Of a stretch of 64,000 nucleotides of DNA, positions 51,533 to 61,600 are shown piece by piece. Numbering within the stretch: the first letter of the stretch is position 1; every line of letters begins with the position of its first letter. This DNA is from Nocardia testacea NBRC 100365 (lineage in GTDB: Bacteria; Actinomycetota; Actinomycetes; Mycobacteriales; Mycobacteriaceae), in assembly GCF_000308775.1 (NCBI RefSeq), contig NZ_BAGJ01000135.1, positions 92,433-156,432 of the forward strand. The letters run 5' to 3'. The notes under the pieces are model-generated. The model was not told the origin of the DNA. It was given only the letters and a program-made list of their open reading frames with translations, and searched no databases. The position numbers and the translations under genes were made by a program.

Positions 51533-53007
51533 TTGGCCACATACCTGTCGAGTCGGGTCTCCAGTCGTTTCTGACCGGCGGACAGCGCCACGCAGATCAC
51601 CCAGTAGTACAGCGCGGCGAATGTGTAGAGCGCGAGGAATTCATTGCTCTCGGCCGCCGCGAGCTGGGCTTCACGGAACAGTTCGGTCAGGAGCACCACC
51701 GAGCCCAGCGAGGTGTCCTTGAGCAGCGAGAGCAAGGTGTTGGACAGCGGCGGCACCGCGGTCCGGGTCGCCTGCGGGAGGACGATACGGCGCAGCGTCT
51801 GCGCGTAGTCGAGGCCGACGGTGGCCGCCGCCTCGAACTGCCCCTTCGGCACGGACAGAATCGCCGAGCGGATCACCTCGGCCGCGTAACCGGCCACATT
51901 GAGACTGAACGCGATGACGGCCGCCAGGAACGGATCGAACTTCAACCCGATCTGGGGCAGCCCGTAGAACACGATGAACAGCTGGACCAGCAGCGGCGTA
52001 CCGCGAATGATCGAGACGAACGCACGGGCCGGGCCGGCCAGGACCCGGTAGGAGGAGATTCGCGCGAGCGCGACCAGCAGTGCGAGCACCAGCCCGATCG
52101 CGAAACTCAGCGCGGTCAGCGGGATCGTCACCTTCACCAGCCCGACGAACATGGGCCACGCCGCCGCGCGCAGCACCTCCCAGGTGTCGCGGTGGCCGCG
52201 CCCCTCGGACAGGTCGGCGCTGCCGCCGTCGGGGACCGAGACATCGGCCCGGAAGTATTTCTGCGAGATGGCGGTGAGCGTCCCGTCGGCGGCCAGTGCG
52301 GCGATCGCCCGGTTCGCCTGGTCGAGCAGGGCCGAGTCGTTCTTGCGGAAGGTGAGGACCTGTTCGCTGGTCTCCGACCCGGCGTCACCGGCGATCTCGA
52401 TATCCGTCGACCCGGTACTGGCCAGATAGTCGAGCACGGCGATGTTGTCGTTGACGATCGCGTCGACCCGGCCCTGGGTGAGCAGCGCCGCCGCCTGCGT
52501 GAACCCTTCGACCGCTTCGACGTCGGCACCGGCATCGCGCGCCACCCGGGCCCAGTTGCTGGTGCTCGATTGGGCGGTGGTCCGGCCGGCCAGATCGTCC
52601 AGGGTCCGGATGCGCTCGTCGCCGGTGCGCCGGACGAGCACACCGTGCGAATAGGTGTAGGTATCGGAGAGACCGTATTTCGCCCGGCGTTCGTCGTTCA
52701 CCGAGACCTGGTTGGCGATGACGTCGATCCGGCCGGAATCCAGTGCGGGGAAGATCGCGTCCCACTGTGTCTCGACGAATTCGAGATCCCAGCCCGCCCG
52801 CTCGGCGATCGCCTCGATCACCTCGATGTCGTAACCGGTCAGCTGGCGGCTGCGCGGATCGTGGAACGAGAACGGCGGATAGGTGCCCTCGGTGCCGACC
52901 CGGACCACCGGCCGGTCGGGATCCTGTGCCGTCGCCACGCCCACCTGCGTGGCCCCGGCGAGCACCAGCAGCAGGGACAACAGTATCCCCCGGAGCACTT
53001 GTCGCAT
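51529..53007 (-). CDS. Fused substrate-binding protein and permease of an amino acid ABC transporter
   Basis: 492 residues. ATG 53007 has GAGGGGG upstream. Signal peptide MRQVLRGILLSLLLVLAGAT with cleavage near ATA-QD, a periplasmic-type binding domain (about 35-255; VRVGTEGTYPPFSFHDPRSRQLTGYDIEV), then a permease (about 275-490) with PMFVGLVKVTIPLTALSFAIG and the EAA loop EAAATVGLDYAQTLRRIVLP that docks to the ATPase. The fusion tethers one binding domain per permease chain. The arginine in the binding site region suits an alpha-amino acid ligand such as glutamine or cystine; not resolved. Confidence 0.9.
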   Translation of the reverse strand: MRQVLRGILLSLLLVLAGATQVGVATAQDPDRPVVRVGTEGTYPPFSFHDPRSRQLTGYDIEVIEAIAERAGWDLEFVETQWDAIFPALDSGRIDVIANQVSVNDERRAKYGLSDTYTYSHGVLVRRTGDERIRTLDDLAGRTTAQSSTSNWARVARDAGADVEAVEGFTQAAALLTQGRVDAIVNDNIAVLDYLASTGSTDIEIAGDAGSETSEQVLTFRKNDSALLDQANRAIAALAADGTLTAISQKYFRADVSVPDGGSADLSEGRGHRDTWEVLRAAAWPMFVGLVKVTIPLTALSFAIGLVLALLVALARISSYRVLAGPARAFVSIIRGTPLLVQLFIVFYGLPQIGLKFDPFLAAVIAFSLNVAGYAAEVIRSAILSVPKGQFEAAATVGLDYAQTLRRIVLPQATRTAVPPLSNTLLSLLKDTSLGSVVLLTELFREAQLAAAESNEFLALYTFAALYYWVICVALSAGQKRLETRLDRYVAK

Positions 53008-53171
53008 CGGCGACCCCCTCGTTTCGGACGGAACCGGAATCCGGCCCTCCGGAGGGAGGGTAGTGCGGTCCGGGTCCCGGCGCCGCGCGGCCGGTCCTCC
53101 CACCGGCCCGGAACGCCCGGCGGCGGCGCCTCCGGCGGACCATCGTCCCAGACGGCGAATAGCATGACCTC

Positions 53172-54962
53172 ATGCCGAATTCTCCGCTGGCCCCGGACGT
53201 GATCGTGCTCGCCGGGGGGCGGGCCAGCCGTATGGGCGGTGTCGACAAACCGGGCCTCGTGGTCGGCGGGCGGTCCATGCTGGAGACGGCACTGGCCGCG
53301 GTGGCCTCCCTGGGGCGGACGGTCGTGGTGGGGCCGCCGCGCCCCGAACTCGCCGCCCATATAGTGCAGACCCGGGAGCCGGAGCCCGGCTCGGGCCCGG
53401 TCGCGGCGGTGGCCGCCGGCCTGGCCGCACTCGGTGCCGAACCCGCTTCCCGGATCGTCGTCCTCGCCGCGGACCTCCCGTTCCTCACCGACGCGGTGAT
53501 CGGTGAACTGGTACGGCAGAGTGCCGATTTCGACGCGGTGTTCGCCGCCGACCCTTCCGGTCGTCCTCAGTATCTGATCGGTGTGTGGCGGACCGAGCCG
53601 CTCGCGGCCCGGCTCGCCGAACTCGACAGCGTGCTCAACCAGCCGATGAAAGCCCTGGTTCCGCGTCGCACGAATATCGTGGCGCTGCCCGGGGTGGACG
53701 ACTGCGATACCCCCGGCGAGATCGCCGCCGCCCGCAGCGCTCTCGGCCACCGGGCCATGGGTGAATCCGCGCCGCCCGCCTCCCGGGCCGACGCCGCGGC
53801 GGTATCACTCGACCGGGCCCGGGAGCTGCTGCGTACCGGCTTGTCCCGACTCCCGGAACGAGTGGCGGATCTGCACGCGGTGCGCGGGGCCGCCCTCGCC
53901 GCACCGCTCGCCGCCGCCGAGGCGCTGCCCCGCTTCGATGTCTCGGCCATGGACGGGTACGCCGTCGCCGGGGACGGCCCCTGGGAGCTGCGCGCCGATA
54001 TCGGTTTCGCCGGCGGGCAGCGACCCGACGGGTTGCGTCCGGGCGAAGCTGTGCGAATCGCCACCGGCGCCCAGGTCCCGGAGGGCACCGCCCGGGTGCT
54101 ACGCGACGAATTCGCCCGGGTCTCCGGCGACCGCGTATTGCACCGGCTCCCGGAGACCCCGGTGCGCTCCGATATCCGCCGGCGCGGCGAGGACCGCGCT
54201 CCCGGCGACGAGATCGCACCGGCCGGTACCGCGGTGACCCCCGCGCTCGTCTCGGCCGCCGCGGCCGTGGAGGTCACCACCGCCACGGTCCGCGGCCCTG
54301 TCCGCGCTCGTATCGTCATGACCGGTGACGAGATCCGCAGCAGCGGACCACTGCAGGCCGGGCAGACCCGTGATTCGATCGGCCCGATCCTGCCCGAGCT
54401 ACTCGCCGCGCAGGGCGTCGCGGTATTCGACCGGGTGCATCTGCGCGATACCGCCCACGGTTTCGACCAGGTCCTGGCCACCGCGGCCGATTGCGATCTA
54501 CTGGTCGTGGTCGGGGCCACCGGTGGCGGCGCGGCCGATCAGCTACGCGGTGCCCTCGACCGCTGCGAGGCCCGGTTCCTGGTGTCCCGGCTCGCCCTGC
54601 GTCCGGGCGGCTCCACCGTGGTGGCCGAACTATCCTCCGGCACCACGGTTCTCGGCCTACCCGGCAACCCCTACGCCGCGATCGCGACCCTGCTCGCCCT
54701 GGTGCCCGTGATCGTCGCCGGCCGTACCGGCGCCCCCGAGCCCCGGCGGGCCCGCGGACCGCTGCGCAATGCGGGTGAGATCTCCGGCCCGGTGGCGCGG
54801 ATCGTGCCCGCCCGGTACGCGACACAGCCCGGCGGCGGCTGGGTGGGCGATCCGTCGATCCGCACCGCCCACCTCGGTGGACTGATCGACCGCGACGGCC
54901 TGGTCGTCGTACCCGCGGGGGCCCACGACGACGACCACGTCGAGTTCATCCCGCTGGTATAG
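53172..54962 (+). CDS. Fused molybdenum cofactor guanylyltransferase (MobA) and molybdopterin molybdotransferase (MoeA)
   Basis: 596 residues. N-terminal MobA part (about 1-195): nucleotide-binding VIVLAGGRASRMGGVDKPGL, GPVAAVAAGL and VLAADLPFLT. C-terminal MoeA part (about 205-596): LPRFDVSAMDGYAV, GEAVRIATGAQVPEG, VMTGDEI, VVGATGGG and LGLPGNPYAA. Together they insert molybdenum and attach GMP, which gives the MGD cofactor nitrate reductase needs. ATG 53172 follows TAGCAT by 6 bases and may be leaderless. It is convergent with narI (228 bases between the stops). Confidence 0.9.
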   Translation: MPNSPLAPDVIVLAGGRASRMGGVDKPGLVVGGRSMLETALAAVASLGRTVVVGPPRPELAAHIVQTREPEPGSGPVAAVAAGLAALGAEPASRIVVLAADLPFLTDAVIGELVRQSADFDAVFAADPSGRPQYLIGVWRTEPLAARLAELDSVLNQPMKALVPRRTNIVALPGVDDCDTPGEIAAARSALGHRAMGESAPPASRADAAAVSLDRARELLRTGLSRLPERVADLHAVRGAALAAPLAAAEALPRFDVSAMDGYAVAGDGPWELRADIGFAGGQRPDGLRPGEAVRIATGAQVPEGTARVLRDEFARVSGDRVLHRLPETPVRSDIRRRGEDRAPGDEIAPAGTAVTPALVSAAAAVEVTTATVRGPVRARIVMTGDEIRSSGPLQAGQTRDSIGPILPELLAAQGVAVFDRVHLRDTAHGFDQVLATAADCDLLVVVGATGGGAADQLRGALDRCEARFLVSRLALRPGGSTVVAELSSGTTVLGLPGNPYAAIATLLALVPVIVAGRTGAPEPRRARGPLRNAGEISGPVARIVPARYATQPGGGWVGDPSIRTAHLGGLIDRDGLVVVPAGAHDDDHVEFIPLV

Positions 54963-55190
54963 GTGGAGTCACCCGATGCCGATCACACCGGCGCGCTCCG
55001 ACCGCGCGGCCCGCTCCGACGACTCGAACCGAGCACGGCGGCTTCTCCCGACCGCATCGGCGTGAACCGGCCGGGCGGCGGCTCGCTGTGACCGGCGCTG
55101 CTCGCTACCGACCGACATGCCGGTTCCGACCGACGCCGGCCGGTCCGGCCGGCCCGGCACCACGACCGCGCTGTCGAGTGGGAGCCGGGT

Positions 55191-55931
55191 TCAGCTCCAG
55201 TGGTCGGGGGTGACCGGCGCGTCCCAGGCGCGGGCGTAGCGGCGTGTGTCCGGACCCGCCACCTCCTTGCTGCGGTACACCACATACGGCCGGACCAGGT
55301 AGCCGACCGGGGCGGAGAACATATGCACCAGCCGGGTGTACGGCCACGCCGCGAGCAGGACGAGCACGAACAGGCCGTGCGCCTGGAACGTCCACGGCGT
55401 GCCGACCATGAGTTCGGGTTGCGGGCTCGCGGTGAACAGACTGCGGAACCACGGGGACACGGTTTCCCGATAGTTGTACGTGCCCCACAACAGATTGCTG
55501 CCCACGGTATTGAGCAGACCGGTGATCAGGGCACCGCCGAGCAGGAAGTACATGAACTTGTCGTTGGCCGTGGTCGCCTTGCGGACCGCCGGGACGGTGA
55601 ACCTGCGGTAGAGCAGGATGCCGATACCGGTGAGCACCATCAGCCCGGCCACCGTGCCCGCGCTCACCGCGACCAGGTGGTACATGTGCTCGCTGATACC
55701 CACCGCCGCGGTCCAGGATTCGGGGATCAGCACACCGAGCACATGGCCGAAGAACACCCCGAGCATGCCGAAGTGGAACAGCGGGCTACCCATCCGCAGC
55801 AGGCGGGATTCGTAGATTTGCGAGGACCGGGTGGTCCAGCCGAACTGGTCGGTGCGGAAACGCCAGATATGGCCGAGCACGAAGGAGGTGAACGCTACAT
55901 AGGGCAGGGTCAGCCACAGGGTGGAGTTCAT
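55191..55931 (-). CDS. narI: Respiratory nitrate reductase gamma subunit
   Basis: 246 residues with five transmembrane helices, starting LWLTLPYVAFTSFVLGHIWRF. Haem b ligands are the histidines in GSPLFHFGMLGVFFGHVLG and in QAHGLF / RLVHMFSAPVGYL. It takes electrons from menaquinol and passes them to NarH. ATG 55931 has GAGGAGAACC upstream. Last gene of the narGHJI operon. Confidence 0.95.
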   Translation of the reverse strand: MNSTLWLTLPYVAFTSFVLGHIWRFRTDQFGWTTRSSQIYESRLLRMGSPLFHFGMLGVFFGHVLGVLIPESWTAAVGISEHMYHLVAVSAGTVAGLMVLTGIGILLYRRFTVPAVRKATTANDKFMYFLLGGALITGLLNTVGSNLLWGTYNYRETVSPWFRSLFTASPQPELMVGTPWTFQAHGLFVLVLLAAWPYTRLVHMFSAPVGYLVRPYVVYRSKEVAGPDTRRYARAWDAPVTPDHWS

Positions 55932-55989
55932 CAGGTTCTCCTCGAAGCGGGTGCACAGCGGAAGTCGCGGCGTCGGCGGAGGTATCGCC

Positions 55990-56670
55990 TCATCGGCGGC
56001 CCTCCGAGTGCTCGGGCATGGCCGGGTCCAGGGCGAAGGGTTCGAGCCCGACTTCTTCCTCCGGCGGTCCCTGGGCGGCGAGTTCGGCGATCCGGCGCCG
56101 ATCCGCCGTGGTGGGCGGGGCCAGGGTGGCGACGACCGCGGCCAGCACCGACGCGTACGGGGAGTCGCTGTCGGCCAGCGACAGCCGCAGCAGTTCCAGT
56201 ACCGGCACATGTTCGCCGAGCAGGCGTTCGCCGCCGATCGGATCCACGGTGGCCGCGAATTCGAGCACGACGGGCAGATGGTCGGGCAGTTCGGTATCGC
56301 CGAGTTCCACCCCGGCGTGCCGATAGGCGTGTTTGAAACGCAACAGCGCCATCCCCCGCTTCCGGGTGTCGCCGTAGGCGTAGAAGGTCAGGTGCAGGCT
56401 CGCACGGCGCCGCATATCGAAGGTTTCGACATAGCGTGCGGCCAGTTCGAGTTCGGGGGTGGCGCGCACGTGATCGCAGAAATCCCGCAGCCGGGTCCGC
56501 ACCGGCTCCGGTAGTTCGCCGATGGCCGCCTCGATCTCCTCCAGCGTCGCGCGGAGCCCGCTACCGGGATAGTCCAGCAGCAGCGCGGCCGTGCGCCAGA
56601 CGACCCGGCGGTCCCGTTCGCTCATCGCCAGTGCCGGTTCGGCCCGGCGGCGGAGTTTCAGCAGCGCCAT
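55990..56670 (-). CDS. narJ: Nitrate reductase assembly chaperone
   Basis: 226 residues of the NarJ/DmsD fold: VVWRTAALLLDYPGSGL, the conserved YVETFDMRRRASLHLTFYAYGDTRKRGMALL and LPDHLPVVLEF. It binds NarG and gates cofactor insertion before membrane docking. ATG 56670 follows GAGGAAC. Gaps of about 60 bases separate it from narH and narI. Confidence 0.94.
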   Translation of the reverse strand: MALLKLRRRAEPALAMSERDRRVVWRTAALLLDYPGSGLRATLEEIEAAIGELPEPVRTRLRDFCDHVRATPELELAARYVETFDMRRRASLHLTFYAYGDTRKRGMALLRFKHAYRHAGVELGDTELPDHLPVVLEFAATVDPIGGERLLGEHVPVLELLRLSLADSDSPYASVLAAVVATLAPPTTADRRRIAELAAQGPPEEEVGLEPFALDPAMPEHSEGRR

Positions 56671-56731
56671 CGGTTGTTCCTCGGAGCAGGTTCATGAGAT
56701 CCGCGGCCGGAGCGGAGGCGGAGGTACCGGA

Positions 56732-58573
56732 TCATCGCCGGACCTCCGTCGCTGCGGGGGACGCCGCGTCATCGTTGGCCGATACGCCGGGATGGTTTTC
56801 GCTCGGTCCGCCGGAGCTGTCGGTGCGGTTGTGGTCACGCTCGCCGGCTCCATTCGCCGCCCGCCCGCTCGCGCCGTGTCCGTTCGCCGCCCGTCGGTTC
56901 GAGCGGTGTGCGTTCGCCTCTCGGCGCGCGCTGTGGCCGCCCGTGCCGTCCTCGTTCGCCGCGGCGTTCGAGCCGCTCGCACCGGCGGGCACCAGTCCGT
57001 CGGTGCTCCGTCCGTCCCAGTTCAGCAGGTTGATCCGGCCGGTCTTCGCCTCCGGCGCGGCGCCGTTGGTGTCGGTGAGATGGAATTTCTCCACCATCTC
57101 GTCGAACGCGGTCATCCCCGGACCCCCGTCGTTGTCCAGACTGCATCCGGTGGCCAGTGAATCCAGCTCGTGGGCCCGCGCACTCGCGCCGGTGGGGATC
57201 ACATAGCGGTGTTCGTATTTCGCGATGGCCAGCAGCCGGTACATGGCTTCGATCTCCTCGGGCTCCAGCCGCACCGAGGGGGCGATGGCCGGATCGGGTT
57301 CCTGACCGAGGTTGATCGAGCGCATGAACGCGCGCATGCCGGCCAGCCGCTGGAGCGCCGCCCGCACCGGGCCGACCTCACCGGCGGTGAACAGTTCGGC
57401 CAGGTACTCCACCGGGATCCGCAACGCGTCGATCGCGCCGAAGAGGTTCGCGTGGTCCTCACCGTCGTGGCCGGTCTCCGCCAATACGTCCACCACCGGC
57501 GACAGCGGCGGGACATACCAGACCATCGGCATGGTGCGGTACTCCGGATGCAGCGGCAGCGCGATCTGGTAGTCGACGATGAGCCGGTAGACCGGTGAAT
57601 TCTGCGCGGCCTGAATCCATTCCGGTGAGATACCGGCGCGTTCGGCTTCGGCGACGACCCGTGGGTCGTGCGGGTTCAGGAAGACCCCGAGCTGGCTGGG
57701 GTACAGGTCCTTGTCCTCGGTGACCGACGCCGCCGCGAGCACCGCGTCGGCGTCGTAGAGCATCACGCCGATATAGCGCAGCCGTCCGACGCAGGTTTCC
57801 GAGCACACCGTCGGGATACCGACCTCCACCCGCGGATAGCAGAAGGTGCACTTCTCGGCTTTGCCGGTCTTGTGGTTGAAGTAGATCTTCTTGTAGGGGC
57901 AGCCGGTCGTGCACTGCCGCCAGCCGCGGCATTTGTCCTGGTCCACCAGGACGATCCCGTCCTCGGACCGTTTGTAGATCGCCCCGGACGGGCACGCGGC
58001 CGCGCACGACGGATTGAGGCAGTGCTCGCAGATCCGCGGCAGATAGAACATGAAGGTCTTGTCGAATTCGAGCTTCACCTGTTCGGAGACCCGGGCCAGC
58101 AGCGGGTCCCGGCCGACCTGATCGGGCCCCGAGCCGAGATCGTCGTCCCAGTTGGCACCCCAGGTGACCTTCGTATCATCTCCGGTGATCAGCGATTTCG
58201 GCCGCGCCACCGGAGTGGTGTCGATGGCCGGGGAGGACAGCAGATTGTCGTACTCGTAGCTCCAGGGCTCGTAGTAGTCCTCGATGGTCGGCAGGTCGGG
58301 GTTGGCGAAGATGTTCAGCAGCCGTTTCAGCCGCGAGCCCGATTTCAGTGTGAGCCGGCCGCGTCGGTCGAGTGTCCAGCCGCCCTTCCACTTCTCCTGG
58401 TCCTCGTACTGCCGCGGATAGCCCTGGCCGGGCCGGGTCTCCACATTGTTGAACCAGACATACTCGGTCCCGCCGCGGTTGGTCCACGCCTGTTTACAGG
58501 TGACCGAACAGGTGTGGCAGCCGATGCACTTGTCGAGGTTCATGACCATGGCCATTTGCGCCATCACTCGCAT
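56732..58573 (-). CDS. narH: Respiratory nitrate reductase beta subunit with long C-terminal tail
   Basis: 613 residues. Iron-sulfur clusters: CIGCHTCSVTCKQAW, CEHCLNPSCAAACPSG, CRGWRQCTTGCPYKK (one position Trp, the 3Fe-4S site) and KCTFC. ATG 58573 follows GGAGG. The family ends near residue 525; here a tail of about 90 residues rich in Ala, Asn, Gly, Arg and Ser (from DGRSTDGLVPAG) follows with no motif. The core should transfer electrons from NarI to NarG. Confidence 0.95.
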   Translation of the reverse strand: MRVMAQMAMVMNLDKCIGCHTCSVTCKQAWTNRGGTEYVWFNNVETRPGQGYPRQYEDQEKWKGGWTLDRRGRLTLKSGSRLKRLLNIFANPDLPTIEDYYEPWSYEYDNLLSSPAIDTTPVARPKSLITGDDTKVTWGANWDDDLGSGPDQVGRDPLLARVSEQVKLEFDKTFMFYLPRICEHCLNPSCAAACPSGAIYKRSEDGIVLVDQDKCRGWRQCTTGCPYKKIYFNHKTGKAEKCTFCYPRVEVGIPTVCSETCVGRLRYIGVMLYDADAVLAAASVTEDKDLYPSQLGVFLNPHDPRVVAEAERAGISPEWIQAAQNSPVYRLIVDYQIALPLHPEYRTMPMVWYVPPLSPVVDVLAETGHDGEDHANLFGAIDALRIPVEYLAELFTAGEVGPVRAALQRLAGMRAFMRSINLGQEPDPAIAPSVRLEPEEIEAMYRLLAIAKYEHRYVIPTGASARAHELDSLATGCSLDNDGGPGMTAFDEMVEKFHLTDTNGAAPEAKTGRINLLNWDGRSTDGLVPAGASGSNAAANEDGTGGHSARREANAHRSNRRAANGHGASGRAANGAGERDHNRTDSSGGPSENHPGVSANDDAASPAATEVRR

Positions 58574-58693
58574 ATCTTGTCCTCCGGGGTCGCGGTCGGC
58601 TCGTGGTGGCGGCGCATCGGTGTTTCTTTCGACGTGATCGGGAGCGCTACGTGATTACGCTGCGCTACCGCCTCCGCGCTCGACCCGATCACG

Positions 58694-61600
58694 TCAGTAC
58701 TCCACCTGCTGGCTGCGGCGGCGGATGGTGGTGACCTCGTCGCGCTGATTACCGGTCGGGCCGTGGTAGTTCAGCGCGAACGACTGCTGGGCGTAACCGC
58801 CGATCAGATGGGTGGGCTTGATCATGATCCGGGTGAGCGCGTTGTGGATACCGCCGCGTTTGCCCTTGCCGGTGAAGGTTTTGCCCGCCGCGGCGGTGCC
58901 CTCGATCCGCGGGACATCCACGGCCCGGTCCTGCGCGTGGTACATGAATACGGTGCCCTCGGGCATCCGGTGCGAGACGATGGCGCGGGCCACCACCACC
59001 CCGTTGCGGTTGATCGCCTCGATCCAGTCGTTGTCGGCCACCCCGATCTTGGCGGCGTCCTTCTCCGACATCCAGATGGTCTGGCCGCCGCGCGAGAGGG
59101 TCAGCATGTGCAGGTTGTCCTGGTAGGCCGAGTGGATCGACCATTTGGAGTGCGGGGTCAGGTATCGCACGGTGACGCCGCCGTCACCGATATCGCCGAC
59201 GGCGGGTTCGGCGAACAGCGCGGTCATGTCCAGGGGCGGCCGGAAGGTCGGCAGCTGTTCGCCGAGCTCGATCATCCAGTCGTGGTCGAGATAGAAGTGC
59301 TGGCGGCCGGTGAGCGTATGCCACGGTTTGAGCCGTTCGGTATTGATGGTGAACGGCGAATAGCGGCGCCCGCCGGTTTCGCTGCCCGACCACTCCGGTG
59401 AGGTGATCACCGGCACCGGCCGTGCCTGCGTATCGGCGAAAGTGATCCGCTTACCCTCGTGTTCGGCCGCCAGATCGGCGAGTTCGGTGCCGGTGCGGCG
59501 TTCCAGTGCCTGGAAACCCGCCACCGCGAGCCGCCCGTTGGTGGTGCCGGACAGCGCCAGGATCGCCTCGGCGGCATGTTTGTCCGCGGCCAGCGAAGGC
59601 CGGCCCTGCGCCACCCCCGACACCACGGTCCCGTTCACTCCGGCCAGGTATTCCACCTCGGCGCCGGGATGGGTGGTGACGCCCTTGACGGTGAGTCCGA
59701 GGGTCTCCACCAGCGGCCCCAGCGCGGCCATCTTCTCCGCGATCTTCGAATAGTCCCGTTCGACGACCACCAGTTTCGGCATGGTCTTGCCCGGGATCGG
59801 TTCGCATTCCCCGGCTTTCCAGTCCAGCACCCGGCCGCCGGCCTGGGCCATGGCGTCCGGTGAATCGTGCTGCAACGGCACCGCGACGATGTCCTTGCGC
59901 ACCCCGAGATGCTTCTCGGCGAGCCAGGAGAAGCCGCGGGCGATGCGGTGGAATGCCTCGAAATCGGTTTTCGCCTCCCACGGCGGCGAGATGGCCGGGG
60001 TGAAGGCGTGCACGAACGGGTGCATATCCGTCGAGGACAGATCGTATTTCTCGTACCAGGTGGCGGCCGGGAGCACGATATCGGAGAACAACGTGGTACT
60101 GGTCATCCGGAAATCCAGCGAGAGCAGCAGGTCGAGCTTTCCGGTAGCGGCTTCCTCGCGCCAAACCAGTTCCTCCGGCCGCACCCCGGTGGTGTCGGTG
60201 GTCTGCAGATTGGAATCCGCGCCGAGCAGATGCCGGTGGAAGTACTCGTTGCCCTTACCGGAGGAGCCGAGCAGATTGGCCCGCCAGACGGTGAGCACGC
60301 GGGGGAAGTTCTCCGGGGCGTCGGGGTCTTCGCAGGCGAACCGCAGCGCACCGGATTTCAGTCCGTCCACCACATGGTCGGCCGCGGTCCGGCCGGCCGC
60401 TTCGGCCTCGTCGGCCAGGTCGAGCGGATTGCGGTCGAATGTCGGGTACGAGGGCATCCAGCCCAGCCGGGTCGCCAGCGCGATATTGTCCGCCGCCGTG
60501 CGGCCGGCGAACTTTCCCTTCCCCAGCGGTGAGGAGAAGGCGTCGGCGGTGAAGGGGTCGTAGCGCCACTGGTCGTTGGTCAGATACCAGAACACCGTGC
60601 CCTGCATCTGGCGCGGCGGACGCTGCCAGTCCAGCCCGAACGCGAGGGTGGACCAGCCGGTCACCGGGCGGCATTTCTCCTGACCCACGTAATGTGCCCA
60701 GCCGCCACCGTTCACCCCCTGGCAGCCGGTGAGCAGGGTGAGGGTGAAGAAGGACCGGTAGATCTGGTCGGAATGGAACCAGTGATTGGTCCCCGCGCCC
60801 ATCAGGATCATGGACCGGCCACCGGAGCGGTCGGCGTTGTCGGCGAATTCCCGGGCGATCCGCCGCGCCTGCACGGCCGGGACACCGGTGACGGTTTCCT
60901 GCCAGGCGGGGGTGTAGGGCTCGGTGGCGTCGTCGTAATCGGCCGGCCAGGTGCCGGGCAGCCCCGGACGGCCCACCGCGTACTGCGCGAGCAGCAGGTC
61001 GAACACCGTGGTGACCCGTTTCCCGGCGACCGTGGCGGTCGGCACGCCGCGGGTCAGTACGCCCGGGGTGTCGGTATCGAAACGGGGGAACTGTACGGCC
61101 GCAGCATCGTCGGTGCGGCCGTACAGCGTCAGGAGTGGCTCGACACCCCCGAGATCCAGGTTCCAGCGCCCGGTGCCGTTCGCGCCGAAGCGGTCCCCCA
61201 GCGATCCGTTCGGCACCACCGGCGCGCCCTCGCCGTCGAGCAGGACGGTCCGGAACTCCGCCCCCTCGTCGGTGCGGCCGAGATCGGCGGCGGTGAGGAA
61301 CTTTCCGGGCACCGCCACCCCGTCCGCGCCGTCCTCCAGCGTGATCAGGAAGGGCAGATCGGTGTACTTGCGGACATAGTCGAGGAACCGGGGTGTCTCC
61401 CGCTCGACGAAGAACTCCCGCAGCACCACATGGCCCATTGCCATGGCCAGGGCGGCATCGGTCCCCGGCCGGGCGGCGACCCATTCGTCGGCGAACTTGG
61501 TGTTGTCGGCGTAATCCGGCGAGACCACCACGACCTTCTGGCCGCGATAGCGGGCCTCGGTCATGTAGTGGGCGTCCGGTGTCCGGGTGACCGGGACATT

